This document shows, in pieces, positions 26,070 to 35,699 of a stretch of DNA of 64,000 bases. The stretch comes from Natranaeroarchaeum sp042663585 (GTDB taxonomy: Archaea; Halobacteriota; Halobacteria; Halobacteriales; Natronoarchaeaceae): positions 2,666,001 through 2,730,000 of the forward strand of contig NZ_JBHTAN010000006.1 of the NCBI RefSeq assembly GCF_042663585.1. The letters run 5' to 3'. Position 1 is the stretch's first letter; each line of letters starts with the position of its first letter. The position numbers were made by a program, and so were the translations under genes. The notes under the pieces are model-generated. The model did not search any database. It was not told where the DNA came from and worked only from the letters and a program-made list of their open reading frames with translations.

Positions 26070-28025
26070 ATGGATGTCCGGGACCTGTCGCTCGCGTCGG
26101 AGTTCGTAGCGCACTTCGAGGAGCGGGGGATCGAATCGCTGTACCCGCCGCAGGTGGCCGCGGTCGAGGCCGGAATCACGCGCGGCGAGCGCGTCGTGGC
26201 GGCGATGCCGACCGCCAGCGGGAAGACGCTTGTCGCGCAGTTAGCTATGCTGTCGACCGGTGGCTCCTCGCTGTACGTCGTCCCGCTCCGGGCGCTTGCT
26301 ACGGAAAAGTACGAAACGTTCTCGAAGCTTCCGGACGTAAGCGTCGGCGTCGCGACGGGCGATTACGACACCGACGACGAGACGCTCGGCAAGCACGACA
26401 TCGTCGTCGCCACGAGCGAGAAGGTCGACTCGGCGATCCGGAACGGTGCCGGCTGGGTCGAAGCGATAGAGTGCGTCGTCGTCGACGAGGTCCACCTGCT
26501 AGACGCCCAGGGCCGGGGCCCGACGCTCGAAGTCACGCTCGCGAAACTCCAGCGACTCGTTCCGGACCAGCAGATCGTCGCGCTGTCGGCCACCGTCGGG
26601 AACGCGGGAGAGATCGCCGACTGGCTGGAGGCCGAACTCGTCCACTCGACCTGGCGACCGATCGATCTCCGGACCGGCGTCTACGACGACGGAAGCGTTG
26701 CGTTCGACGACGGCGACCGCCTACGTATCGAACTGGGAGACGAACCGCCGACGACGGCCCTGGTCGCCGACGCGATCGAGGACGGCGGCCAGTCGCTCGT
26801 GTTCGTCAACTCCCGTCGCGAGGCGGAGACGCTCGCCCGGACGCTGGCCGCCAAAGAGTTCCGGCAGGCTCCGGCGGTAGCGAGCGATATCGGCGAGACT
26901 GCGACGACCAGCACCGGGCGGTCGCTCTCGGAGGCCACGGAGGGCGGCGTCGCGTTTCACCACGCGGGACTGCGCGCCGAGCATCGCTCGGTCGTCGAGC
27001 AGGCGTTCAGAGACCGTGATCTCGCCGTACTCTGTGCGACGCCGACGCTCGCCGCTGGCGTCAACGTCCCCGCGCGACGGGTGATCGTCCGGGATCACGA
27101 GCGCTTCACGGGCGACGGCTACGAACCCCTGCCCATCCTGGAGGTCCACCAGATGTTCGGGCGGGCCGGCCGGCCGGGTCTGGACCCCTACGGCGAGGCG
27201 ATGCTGGTCGCGACCGGGGTCGACGCCGCTGATCTCCGTGAGCGCTACATCGGCGCGGATCCCGAGCGTGTCGAGTCGAAACTCGCCTCCAGAGAGGCGC
27301 TTCGCACGCACGCTCTCGCGACGCTCGCTAGCGGCTTCGCGGACGACCGCGAGGGGCTTCGGGACGTGCTCGCCTCGACGTTTTTCGCTCACCAGCGCGA
27401 CGCCGAGGAACTGGTCGACCTCACGGACGAAGTGCTCTCGTATCTCGACGCGACGGGGATGCTCCGCCGTGACAATGGACTGGTTGCGACCGATCTCGGC
27501 CGCCTCGTCTCGCGGGTCTACGTCGACCCGCTCACGGGTGCGGAGGTCGTAGAGGCGCTCGGGACGGCGGCGACGATGGACCGCGTCACGACGCTGACGG
27601 TGCTCGAACTGGTCTGTGATACGGAAGACATGAGCACTCAGCACGTCCGCAGCGAGGAGGCGGGCCGCCTCAGCGAGTTCGCCATGCGCAACGAAGCCCA
27701 GTTCACCAAGTCCGTCCGCGATTTCGATGGCAACTTCCAGTCCTGGCTCGCGACGGTCAAGACTGCACGCATCCTCGACGACTGGATCGCAGGCGTCGAT
27801 CCCGGGCAGCTAGACGACCGCTACGGGGTCGCACCGGGCGATGTCAGACGGCTGGCCGATCGGGCCGAATGGCTCCTCTCGGCGACGGAGGTGATCGCCG
27901 AACAGCTATCGGATGGTGTGATCGAACGGCTGTCCTCCGACACCGAGTCGGAACTGGCCTACGACGCCGTGCTCGACCGGCTTCGGGAGACCCGCTCGGC
28001 ACTGCTCGACGCCGTCGAGGAGTAA
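26070..28025 (+). CDS. Ski2-like superfamily 2 helicase (Hel308-like)
   Basis: The 651-residue protein has a Q-motif start (LYPPQVAAVE), Walker A MPTASGKTL, DEVH (VVVDEVHLLD), SAT (ALSATVGN), and motif VI (HQMFGRAGRPGLDP), followed by a winged helix and helical region. It is like Hel308/Ski2 helicases but about 100 residues shorter than usual Hel308. It probably works on replication forks or repair, though the family assignment within Ski2 is not certain. Confidence 0.82.
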   Translation: MDVRDLSLASEFVAHFEERGIESLYPPQVAAVEAGITRGERVVAAMPTASGKTLVAQLAMLSTGGSSLYVVPLRALATEKYETFSKLPDVSVGVATGDYDTDDETLGKHDIVVATSEKVDSAIRNGAGWVEAIECVVVDEVHLLDAQGRGPTLEVTLAKLQRLVPDQQIVALSATVGNAGEIADWLEAELVHSTWRPIDLRTGVYDDGSVAFDDGDRLRIELGDEPPTTALVADAIEDGGQSLVFVNSRREAETLARTLAAKEFRQAPAVASDIGETATTSTGRSLSEATEGGVAFHHAGLRAEHRSVVEQAFRDRDLAVLCATPTLAAGVNVPARRVIVRDHERFTGDGYEPLPILEVHQMFGRAGRPGLDPYGEAMLVATGVDAADLRERYIGADPERVESKLASREALRTHALATLASGFADDREGLRDVLASTFFAHQRDAEELVDLTDEVLSYLDATGMLRRDNGLVATDLGRLVSRVYVDPLTGAEVVEALGTAATMDRVTTLTVLELVCDTEDMSTQHVRSEEAGRLSEFAMRNEAQFTKSVRDFDGNFQSWLATVKTARILDDWIAGVDPGQLDDRYGVAPGDVRRLADRAEWLLSATEVIAEQLSDGVIERLSSDTESELAYDAVLDRLRETRSALLDAVEE

Positions 28026-28074
28026 CTGTCACTACCCATCTCTCGTTGAACCATTCCCGACCTCGCACACCCAA

Positions 28075-28572
28075 TCACTCCCGATCCAGATACTCCTGCT
28101 GGACCGCGACGACGTCGCTCGAATCCTCGCAGTTGGCGTAGCGCCGCAGGGGTTCCTCGTTCATCTCCAGAAAGGTCTCGCCCCACGTGAACTTCGCCAG
28201 GATTCGCTCGGCGTGGTCGCGCTCGCCCAAAATACACAGCGCGGCGGCCAGCGCTTCCACGGTCGTCAACTGGAACGGCTTCCCGAAGTTGATCGGGTTT
28301 GCCGCGACGAGGAAGGGTAACGCCCGGTGTTCGCCGTCGACGGTAAACTGCGCCTCGCGGGCGCTCTCCCACGAGCAGTCGAGCGCGACCAGCCGATCGC
28401 TCACCGTCGTATCGGCGGGCGAGAGCGCCTGTTCGGCGTGTGGGTTCAACACGACGCCATAGGGCGTCGCCCGGTCGCTCTTGTGCAGGGTCGCCAGATC
28501 GAACCGCTCGAGCTTTTTCGCAGTACACTTATCCGGGTCGTCGTCGCCCTCGTACCGGACGTGGAGGTTCAC
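28075..28572 (-). CDS. tsr3: rRNA aminocarboxypropyltransferase Tsr3 (DUF367)
   Basis: A GTG at 28572 gives 165 aa starting VNLHVRYEGDDDPDKCTAKKL. The family segments ALDCSWESA, LPFLVAANPINFGKP and LTTVEALAAAL are clear. Tsr3 adds an aminocarboxypropyl group to a hypermodified uridine in small-subunit rRNA. The longer frame to 28680 lacks family similarity, so the GTG is preferred. Confidence 0.88.
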   Translation of the reverse strand: MNLHVRYEGDDDPDKCTAKKLERFDLATLHKSDRATPYGVVLNPHAEQALSPADTTVSDRLVALDCSWESAREAQFTVDGEHRALPFLVAANPINFGKPFQLTTVEALAAALCILGERDHAERILAKFTWGETFLEMNEEPLRRYANCEDSSDVVAVQQEYLDRE

Positions 28573-28678
28573 TACCGCCCGGTACGGCGTCGTTCGGCAA
28601 AAGCGCCGCGGCTTCGGTGCTCTATTACGACCTCTTGTCAGGACGAACCTTTGTGCGTCTCCGCACCGTAGGCCGTCC

Positions 28679-29446
28679 ATGCGCGCCGAAGACGACGGAC
28701 AGTACGACGCCGCTATTGCTGCGCTCTCCGACCGCGAGTATCCACTGGCTGGCGACGCCTACACCCGCGCCGGGCGCCGGGTCCTCTCGGGTCCCCGCGA
28801 AGACGTCGGCCCGTTCGACGACGACGAACGCGGCTGGGTCGGCATCGGCCTCGGCTACCTCTGTACCGCCGCGATCTGTTACCGCGTTGCCGGTCGTGAC
28901 GTCCGTGCCACTCGCCGAGCAGTCGAGGGCATCGCCGTTGCCCGCGACCTCGCCCACGTCACGGAGCGACCGGTACAGGCCGCCTGCTTCGAGGAGTTCG
29001 TCGCTGACCTCCACGTCGCTGGAGACCTGAGCGGCACAGAGGACGCCTACGAGGATGCGAGTACGGCCTACGAGGACGCGAGCGACGGCATTGACGATCC
29101 ACAGCGCTGGGGGACGACACCGCTGTTCGAGGCCGCCGCAACGCCGATTAAACAGGTCGCTCGAAGCCTCGCTGACGGCGAAATCGCCATCAAGTGGGAG
29201 CAGTTACACGGCTCAGACCCCGCCGCTCCTGGCAACTTTCTCGCCCACCGCGCCCGGTACAAACGCCGCCGGTTTCCGTCCCTGCTCGAACGAGTCGTCG
29301 AGACGGGCTATCTCGCCGCTCCCCGGGGATCGACGGAGTACGATACGGACCACCACTACTGCCCGAACTGTGACTCGACGAGCGTTAACTGGGTCGGCGA
29401 GGACGTGCTCTGCATGCGGTGTTCGAGCGTCGCACGCCCCCAGTGA
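28679..29446 (+). CDS. unknown protein with C-terminal zinc ribbon
   Basis: The start at 28679 (MRAEDDGQYDAAIAALSDREY) gives 255 aa. The helical body suggests a TPR-like repeat (GDAYTRAGRRVL, AYEDASTAYEDAS) and the end is a four-Cys zinc ribbon (CPNCDSTSVNW...CMRCS). I do not recognise a named function. It is divergent from tsr3 with overlapping promoters. Confidence 0.7.
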   Translation: MRAEDDGQYDAAIAALSDREYPLAGDAYTRAGRRVLSGPREDVGPFDDDERGWVGIGLGYLCTAAICYRVAGRDVRATRRAVEGIAVARDLAHVTERPVQAACFEEFVADLHVAGDLSGTEDAYEDASTAYEDASDGIDDPQRWGTTPLFEAAATPIKQVARSLADGEIAIKWEQLHGSDPAAPGNFLAHRARYKRRRFPSLLERVVETGYLAAPRGSTEYDTDHHYCPNCDSTSVNWVGEDVLCMRCSSVARPQ

Positions 29447-29577
29447 GCACTCCCTGCCGATCAGGTGTCGAACGAGCCGAGTCCGGTGAACTCTCCGTAA
29501 TCGCGGGCCACACAGGATGTCGGCCGGGAGTTTGCTGAGTGGAGCGAAGCAAACGTTGATCGACGGCGTCGATCAGA

Positions 29578-29702
29578 AGTGAGCAAACGCTGTTTGTTTG
29601 CGAACATCGGGCGGCAAACGACCGAAGGGAGTTTGCTGAGCAAAGCGAAGCAAACGTCGACTGACTGTGTCAGTCGGAAGTGCGCCGGCCGGGAATCGAA
29701 CC
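29578..29702. repeat. 125-bp direct repeat, copy 1, ending in a tRNA-Gly 3' fragment
   Basis: The copy is nearly identical to 29811-29935 (one base differs, at about 29660). It ends with 22 bases matching the 3' part of the adjacent tRNA-Gly (TGCGCCGGCCGGGAATCGAA and two more) and then diverges, so it is a truncated tRNA copy. Confidence 0.8.
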
Positions 29703-29810
29703 GGAGGAAGACGGTCGCCATCGCGTTGCTCGGCGCTGCGACTTCCAGGGTTCGATTCAGTAGCGATTTCACTGCTTACTGATGTTCGCAGTAGAAATGC
29801 GCCGGCCGGG

Positions 29811-29935
29811 AGTGAGCAAACGCTGTTTGTTTGCGAACATCGGGCGGCAAACGACCGAAGGGAGTTTGCTGAGCAAAGCGAAGCAAACGTCGGCTGACTG
29901 TGTCAGTCGGAAGTGCGCCGGCCGGGAATCGAACC
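29811..29935. repeat. 125-bp direct repeat, copy 2, running into tRNA-Gly
   Basis: This copy lies 233 bp after copy 1. The same end here continues into the intact tRNA-Gly. A further 13-bp tRNA 3' piece (TGCGCCGGCCGGG) sits at 29798-29810 just before it. Confidence 0.8.
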
Positions 29936-29984
29936 CGGGCTATTAGCTTGGGAAGCTAATGTCCTACCACTGGACCACCGGCGC
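29914..29984 (-). tRNA. tRNA-Gly (CCC)
   Basis: On the minus strand it folds into a cloverleaf: acceptor GCGCCGG/CCGGCGC with discriminator A, anticodon stem TTAGC/GCTAA with loop TTCCCAA (anticodon CCC), T arm CCGGG-TTCGATT-CCCGG. No intron. Downstream plus-strand copies of its 5' end (CCACCGGCGC) recur near 30031 and 30092. Confidence 0.9.
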
Positions 29985-30312
29985 TCACTTCGTTCGCGCC
30001 GCAGTTCGCGAGTTCGTCGAACTCGCTTACCACCGGCGCGCTCGTACCTCGCGCGCCGAGGCTCGCAAACTCAGGGGGTTTGCTTACCACCGGCGCTCAC
30101 TTCGAGGTCCGTTACATATCGGAGTTGACTACCCCGATACTTGAACGTAGCGCTTCCGTCGGGTGATCGACGAGGCGACGATACCGGCTGCTCGCAGGGC
30201 GGGGCGATGGTGCAGTCTTTTCCGTCGAAACGGCTACTTTCACCCCACGAATCCCGATAAGGTTTGCATCAAACGAACATGATTTACACGTCTGGGCACG
30301 TAGTGTGGTATA

Positions 30313-31107
30313 ATGGTTGAGCTTCGACTATCGGACGACGAACTCGGGGAGCGACGTGACCACATCACGACGTTCATTGCGGAGACGGTCGACGATGCAG
30401 GAGCAGATGGGGCAGTGCTGGGTCTCTCCGGCGGTATCGACAGCACGACGGTTGCACACCTTGCCGTCGAGGCACTGGGTGCTGACAAACTCAAGGGGCT
30501 GGTGATGCCCGGCACCGTAAGCCGTGAGGACAACATGAGCGACGCCGAACGCGTCGCCGAGATGCTCGGCATCGAGTACGAGGTCATCGAAATCGCGCCG
30601 ATCATCGAGCAGTTCGTCGCGGCCTATCCCGATGCGAAGGGGGACGACATCGCAGTGGGGAACGCCCGGGCACGGAGCCGTGCCGTGCTGAACTATCTGG
30701 TGGGCAACCACGAGAACCGCGTCGTGCTCGGGACGGGGAACCGGAGCGAGGCGCAGGTAGGCTACTACACCAAGTACGGCGACGGCGCGGTCGACTGTCA
30801 CCCGATCGGTAACCTCTACAAGGTGCAGGTGCGCCAGTTGGCGCGTGACCTCGATGTCCCAGAGGATCTGGTCGAGAAGACGCCGACGGCCGGGCTCTGG
30901 AGCGGCCAGACCGACGAAGAGGAGATGGGCATCGGCTACGACACGCTCGATCCGATTCTCGCGCTACATATTGACGGGCCGCTCTCGGCCAGCGCGACCG
31001 CCGAGACGCTCGGTATCGACCTCGCGCCCATCGAGACGGTTCGCGAGATGTACGAACGGAGCGCGCACAAGCGCGCGATGCCGCCCGCGCCGCCAGAGCA
31101 CGACTGA
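30313..31107 (+). CDS. nadE: ammonia-dependent NAD+ synthase
   Basis: The 264-residue protein has the N-type ATP pyrophosphatase P-loop LSGGIDSTT (about residue 37), the GTGNRSE and GYYTKYGDGAVD segments and the KTPTAGLWSGQTDE motif. It converts deamido-NAD to NAD with ammonia and ATP; no glutaminase domain is attached. Two TATA-like elements lie in the 180-bp gap upstream. Confidence 0.92.
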   Translation: MVELRLSDDELGERRDHITTFIAETVDDAGADGAVLGLSGGIDSTTVAHLAVEALGADKLKGLVMPGTVSREDNMSDAERVAEMLGIEYEVIEIAPIIEQFVAAYPDAKGDDIAVGNARARSRAVLNYLVGNHENRVVLGTGNRSEAQVGYYTKYGDGAVDCHPIGNLYKVQVRQLARDLDVPEDLVEKTPTAGLWSGQTDEEEMGIGYDTLDPILALHIDGPLSASATAETLGIDLAPIETVREMYERSAHKRAMPPAPPEHD

Positions 31108-31113
31108 CCCGTT

Positions 31114-31812
31114 TCAGTCGCCGGTTTCGTTCGTTCGTTTGCGCTCCATCACTAGCTCCGCGAACGCGGCCGCCTCGCGACGCTCCTGTTCGGCCCTGGA
31201 CGACGTATCATGCAGTCGCTTTTTGAGCACGGCGAGCGCCGCCGGGTCGTTCTCTGCGATCTCGCGGGCAACGGCATCCGGCCGCTCGACGAGCCGTGAG
31301 ACCAGTCCGATCCGCCGGGCCTCTTCGGCGTCGAGTTCGCGGCCAGTCACCGAGAACTCCATCGCGTCACCGAGACCGACGACCTCCGGCAGGCGGACTG
31401 TCCCGCCCCAGGCCCCGAACAGGCCGAAGCTAACTCCCGGTTCGCCGAACGTCGCGTCTGAGGTCGCGATGCGGACGTCACAGGCCAGCGCGAGTTCGAC
31501 GCCGCCGCCACGGGCCGGGCCGTCGATCCCGGCAACGACGATCGGCTCTGCGGTCTCGATCGCTCTCGCGACCTGCTGGCCGCGGGCGGCGAACTCGGCG
31601 GCGGCACCGGAATCGTCGAGGGCGTCGACGACGTCGAGATCCGCGCCTGCACAGAACGCCGAGCCTGCACCGTGGAGATAGACGACCGGCTCCTCAGCCC
31701 CCGTAATCGCATCCTCTAGCTCGTCCAATCCCTCCGAAGTCAGTGCGTTCCGACGCTCCGGTCGTGCTAGCGTTACCGTCCGGACATCGCCGGCGGCGCT
31801 CTCGTCGATCAT
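31114..31812 (-). CDS. enoyl-CoA hydratase/isomerase family protein
   Basis: The 232-residue crotonase-fold protein has the oxyanion-hole segments FCAGADLDVV and IDGPARGGGVELALACDVRIA. A catalytic Glu pair is not clear: the position after GPARGG is GVELAL, then GVSFGLFGAWGGTVRLPEVVG. It may be a hydratase, isomerase or other crotonase. It converges with nadE with a 6-nt gap. Confidence 0.82.
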   Translation of the reverse strand: MIDESAAGDVRTVTLARPERRNALTSEGLDELEDAITGAEEPVVYLHGAGSAFCAGADLDVVDALDDSGAAAEFAARGQQVARAIETAEPIVVAGIDGPARGGGVELALACDVRIATSDATFGEPGVSFGLFGAWGGTVRLPEVVGLGDAMEFSVTGRELDAEEARRIGLVSRLVERPDAVAREIAENDPAALAVLKKRLHDTSSRAEQERREAAAFAELVMERKRTNETGD

Positions 31813-32029
31813 ACGCTGACTGCGGTCCCGCCCATCCTGTAAGTTACGTCGATGGGGGTGGTCCAGTGGCTGCCTCTCCTGTCGGATTGCCTAGACTGGC
31901 GGTCTCTCACTCGTTTCCAGCGAGTGTCAGGTCTCCCGAATGGACCCGGCGCTGGCATGCGGTTGGGATGACTGTGGGACAGGCAGACTTTCCAAAGGTC
32001 TTTGCCCCTCCTCTCCCTAGCCCGGACTG

Positions 32030-32728
32030 ATGGATGAGGCCGTGCGGACTCGGCAGGCAGCACACGACGCAGTCACCGATATCGAGCCGGACGCCCTACG
32101 TGAGCTTCTCGAAGACCGACTCCACGAGGGCTCGATGGCTCCCGGGGCGCTCACCCTGTCGAGTGCACGAGCGATCGACGGGTCGGCAACCGCCGGCTCC
32201 GTCGCGGAACGTGGTGCAGGCGTCCAGCTCATCTACGAGGGGCTCCGCCTGACCCGTACGCTGGCTCACGAGCAGCCGTGGGCCCAGCGCGATCCGAACG
32301 ATCACACCGAGCCGAACCTCGAAATACTCGCCGCCGACGTCCTCGTTTCCCGCGGCTTCTACCTGCTCGCGCGGACCGAAGCCGCCGACAAGGCCGTCGA
32401 GACGGTCCAGGCCTTCGGCCGCGACCAGACGCTCCGCCGGAGCGCCGAGAGCACCGAAGCTGCCGCCTCGCTCGACCGGTCGCTCGAACGGAACGTCTTC
32501 GAGCTAGCAGTCATCGCTGGCGCGACCGCAGGCGACAGTCCGTGGCCGACGGCGGACGCCGGCCTGGTCCCGCCGCAACTACTCGACCTCGCCACGGAAC
32601 TCGGAGGCGCCGATGCTCCGCTCCCACCGGCCGACGAACTACTTCCCAACGACCTCGATACCACGCTCGGTTCGCGCTCTAGCGACGGCGCCGACGACCA
32701 CGTCCAGCAGTCGGCGACCGATCACTGA
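32030..32728 (+). CDS. uncharacterised haloarchaeal helical protein
   Basis: This 232-residue protein has a conserved-looking core (AGVQLIYEGLRLTRTLAHE, LEILAADVLVSRGFYLLART) reminiscent of polyprenyl synthetase folds, but the DDxxD motifs needed for catalysis are absent. Function unknown. It precedes tRNA-Thr, whose 3' end is the integration site of the downstream element. Confidence 0.6.
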   Translation: MDEAVRTRQAAHDAVTDIEPDALRELLEDRLHEGSMAPGALTLSSARAIDGSATAGSVAERGAGVQLIYEGLRLTRTLAHEQPWAQRDPNDHTEPNLEILAADVLVSRGFYLLARTEAADKAVETVQAFGRDQTLRRSAESTEAAASLDRSLERNVFELAVIAGATAGDSPWPTADAGLVPPQLLDLATELGGADAPLPPADELLPNDLDTTLGSRSSDGADDHVQQSATDH

Positions 32729-32818
32729 CTCTCAAGCCGGGATCACGGTACTGCATGCCGCGCCGTCCCCGAATCGAAACGCATAAAGTCAATTCCCGAC
32801 AATCGGAGTATACCTGGC

Positions 32819-32890
32819 GCCTGGGTAGCTTAGCGGTAAAGCGCGTCCTTGGTAAGGACGAGAGCCCGGGTTCAAATCCCGGCCTAGGCT
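32819..32890 (+). tRNA. tRNA-Thr (GGT), integration target
   Basis: Cloverleaf: acceptor GCCTGGG/CCTAGGC, anticodon stem CGTCC/GGACG with loop TTGGTAA (anticodon GGT), T arm CCGGG-TTCAAAT-CCCGG, discriminator T. The element reconstitutes the 3' half, so the gene stays functional. Confidence 0.93.
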
Positions 32891-32891
32891 T
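32847..32891 (+). repeat. attL (3' half of tRNA-Thr)
   Basis: From CCTTGGTAAGG in the anticodon arm to the base after the discriminator, 45 bases are identical to attR. The next bases differ (ACACGG here, TCTGTG at attR). Confidence 0.92.
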
Positions 32892-32946
32892 ACACGGTAT
32901 TACAGGCTCTCTCGGCTGATTTCGCCCTTCTCAGGAGAGCCAAACG

Positions 32947-33048
32947 ATGTCCAATAACGTACGAAAACGCTACAACCCGACAGCTACGCCGTCTTGCGAT
33001 TCAAGAAAGTGTCATGGCACACAAACAACCGGAGGTGCGCGCGGGTGA
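32947..33048 (+). CDS. possible 33-residue leader peptide before the integrase
   Basis: ATG at 32947 opens a 33-codon frame (MSNNVRKRYNPTATP...) with two Cys, whose TGA overlaps the integrase GTG (GTGA). The overlap suggests translational coupling, but the peptide has no known relatives. Confidence 0.3.
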   Translation: MSNNVRKRYNPTATPSCDSRKCHGTQTTGGARG

Positions 33049-34244
33049 CCAACCAGCCCGATCCGCTGGACAACCTCCCCGCCGGTGATGGCACCCCCAA
33101 GGACGGCCTTCCATCGGCTCCGGAACCAGTGGAACTCGATTTCCCGCTCATTAGTGAACGATCACGCGAAGACCTCGAAGCATACGGGCTCAACATGGTC
33201 GACGATTACCGCGACTTCAAACAGGAGGTACTCTCGTGGCTCGGCTCGTACGGGAAACACCCAGAGAAAGGCCAGGGCCTCGCACAGAGTACGCTTCAGT
33301 CGACACACTACAAGCTCGAAATTGTCTTCCGGTGGCTCTGGGAGGACGAAGACGCCTACACGACAGAGTTTACTCCCGACCACGCGGATCGGTTTATCCG
33401 ACTCCTCAACCGCTCAGACGGGATGGCCGATTCAAGCGTACTCCACTACGGGAAGGCTGTCCAGCGGCTATTCAAGTATCAAAACCATATCCACGGAACC
33501 GATTACGACTGGGAACCGAAGCCGGAATTGAGTCAAGCAACTGGCGACGAGCGCGATTATCTTCGCCGGACGGCTTTCAAGCCGCTCTATCAGGCGGCGC
33601 TGGAGTACAACTCAATCAAGAGCTACCATAGCGACATGTCCTCCGAGGAGCGTGATCGGCTGAAGACATTCGTCTCCCAGCGACTCGGTGTGCCCAAGTC
33701 CGAGGTCGGCCCCGAGCACTTCAAACAGGCCAACTCTTGGAAAGAACCGTCGATCATCGCTGTGACGTTGGACACTGGGCTCCGTCCCATTGAGGTGGGC
33801 CGAGCTACTACGGAGTGGGTCAATCTTGAGAACAACGAGCTCAACATTCCCAAGGACGAGTCCACGAAGAACGAAGCTCACTGGAATTGTTCGATCAAGG
33901 GACGCACAGCAAGAGTGCTTGAACGGTGGTTAAAGGAGCGAGCAACGTACGATAAGTACAGTGGTCGGGATGAGCTCTGGCTCACGAAGCAAGGGACTAC
34001 GTACAGTTCGAAGTCATGTAACTACCTACTGAGTCGGCTCGTCGACGACGGTGATCTTCCTATCCCAGATCACAAAGACATAACGTGGTACGCGATTCGT
34101 CACGGGGTTGCGACATACTGGGCGAATCACATTGGGCCACACCACGCCAAGGAGCAACTTCGGCACAAGAGCGTCACGACGACGATGAAGTATCTTCACT
34201 CAGACGCGGAAACGCGGAACGACGCCGCTGAACAAATCTGGTGA
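33045..34244 (+). CDS. tyrosine recombinase/integrase of the element
   Basis: The GTG at 33045 follows a Shine-Dalgarno-like GGAGGTG by 8 nt, so it is preferred over the TTG at 32994. The 399-residue protein has an N-terminal SAM-like DNA-binding domain and a catalytic domain with Arg in DTGLRPIEV, box II ITWYAIRHGVATYWA (the usual His of HxxR is replaced by Tyr), LRHKSVTTTMKYLH with the His and the nucleophile Tyr. It should catalyse integration at tRNA-Thr, directly beside attL. Confidence 0.9.
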   Translation: MTNQPDPLDNLPAGDGTPKDGLPSAPEPVELDFPLISERSREDLEAYGLNMVDDYRDFKQEVLSWLGSYGKHPEKGQGLAQSTLQSTHYKLEIVFRWLWEDEDAYTTEFTPDHADRFIRLLNRSDGMADSSVLHYGKAVQRLFKYQNHIHGTDYDWEPKPELSQATGDERDYLRRTAFKPLYQAALEYNSIKSYHSDMSSEERDRLKTFVSQRLGVPKSEVGPEHFKQANSWKEPSIIAVTLDTGLRPIEVGRATTEWVNLENNELNIPKDESTKNEAHWNCSIKGRTARVLERWLKERATYDKYSGRDELWLTKQGTTYSSKSCNYLLSRLVDDGDLPIPDHKDITWYAIRHGVATYWANHIGPHHAKEQLRHKSVTTTMKYLHSDAETRNDAAEQIW

Positions 34245-34475
34245 CGCTCACTTCGAAAGGGTGAGTAACGGGCTACCACAGCCCGGCCGGAGCCTCTGAT
34301 CTCTCCCTCAAACGGCCGGTCCTGACCATCGGGATAGACAGCCCGACTCCACCAGTCCGTTTCTGGCTCCCCTGATGTGGGGCGGCAACCCACCAAAGAG
34401 GTCGACATACCCATCCAGACGCCCAGCCAAACCACCCCGACCGTTGCTTTGGGCCGTCGTCGCCCACGCCGTCAG

Positions 34476-35591
34476 TTACCGCCCGTCGCCCGTGAAGACC
34501 TCATGTCCGGTCTTAACGAGATTCACAAACTCGTTTGCCACTTCCTCCAAGAACGCATCATCGCTCAGTACGTCCGTAGACTCCACTTCCCAGTTTCTCC
34601 GGACAATTCGATCCCGTGTACGGTCCTGACTGATTTGGAAGCCTCGCTCCTCGAATAGTTCCGCATTACGGCGAAGCGTATCCAGCGTCTCGTCTTCCTC
34701 GCCCCAATAATCCATGCCAACTATCACAAGTCCCCACTCGACAGGACGGAGGTACAGCGTGTACACCAGATCATCTGGGTGGTTGGGATGCTTCGACCGT
34801 AGGTGAGGTCTGTGGCTTTCTATGTCTTGAAACGCCGTCTCGGCGCTGTCTACTCCGATGACGGACTGGAGTTCCGGGAACACTCTTTCGACAAGGTCTC
34901 GAACTACATCAGGGTATATCGGGTTCAGTTTCCGGTCTGGACGCACACGCGAGAGGTGATGATCCACAACTGTGTTGGTCGCAAGAACAGTGTGGTCGGT
35001 TATCTCGGAATTAAACCGCTGAATTTCGATACACTGGATGTTGAGGCCTTGGTCCAGAAGATACCGTGCATTACTCTGGGTCCGTGGCGTGATTTGTTCA
35101 GCGACGATGACCATCCGCTGGTCGGGGTTGAACTCGTCTGGCTCCAGTGACTCTCCGAATACGTCTTTGAAGGCTGACTGAAGATCATCAGTGGGCACAG
35201 CGGCGTCACTGACCGCCCACCGCCCACTCTGGATGTCTTCCCGGTAATCTTGGTAGATGTCGTCCAAGCGGTCGTACGTGTACGATTCGAGTGACTGAGC
35301 GTAGTTCTGTGGCTGGCTCAAAATGGTCTCCTCGCTTGCACTCCCGGAACCACTTTGCCCGACTTTCAGTTCGATAATGAGGAGATTCCCGTATTGATCG
35401 AGGGCGAGAAGATCGAGGATTCCGGTGTCGACCGCTGGTTGTCGCCCGAAAATAAACACCGGCTCATCCAGGATAGTTTGAGGATTCGCGTGTAGGAGCG
35501 ATTCAAGCACGGACTCGTTTCGAATGTCAGACCTCGCCAACTCGTCAGCGGCAAACTCCGAGTTGCTCTGAGCGAGGTCAAAGGTTCGCAT
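34476..35591 (-). CDS. NucS-like PD-(D/E)XK nuclease protein
   Basis: The start at 35591 (MRTFDLAQSN) gives 371 aa; a TATA-like AGAAATATCTT lies about 28 nt upstream. The N-terminal domain has D60 in ILDLLALDQYGN and E74-x-K76 in LIIELKVGQ, the layout of NucS/DUF91 nucleases. The C-terminal half is unfamiliar. NucS proteins cut mismatched or branched DNA; here it is likely an accessory nuclease of the element. Confidence 0.72.
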   Translation of the reverse strand: MRTFDLAQSNSEFAADELARSDIRNESVLESLLHANPQTILDEPVFIFGRQPAVDTGILDLLALDQYGNLLIIELKVGQSGSGSASEETILSQPQNYAQSLESYTYDRLDDIYQDYREDIQSGRWAVSDAAVPTDDLQSAFKDVFGESLEPDEFNPDQRMVIVAEQITPRTQSNARYLLDQGLNIQCIEIQRFNSEITDHTVLATNTVVDHHLSRVRPDRKLNPIYPDVVRDLVERVFPELQSVIGVDSAETAFQDIESHRPHLRSKHPNHPDDLVYTLYLRPVEWGLVIVGMDYWGEEDETLDTLRRNAELFEERGFQISQDRTRDRIVRRNWEVESTDVLSDDAFLEEVANEFVNLVKTGHEVFTGDGR

Positions 35592-35699
35592 GCAACTTCT
35601 GTCTCTTACCACCAAGATATTTCTAATGCATCTGATTTTCTAACCGGTCAGGATTTCTTTTATATACCTTACCGAAAACCGGACAGGATTTTCTTGGAG

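Noticed and set aside
34375..34658. Plus-strand short frames downstream of the integrase
   Set aside because: They overlap the 3' end of the NucS-like gene and lack start signals.
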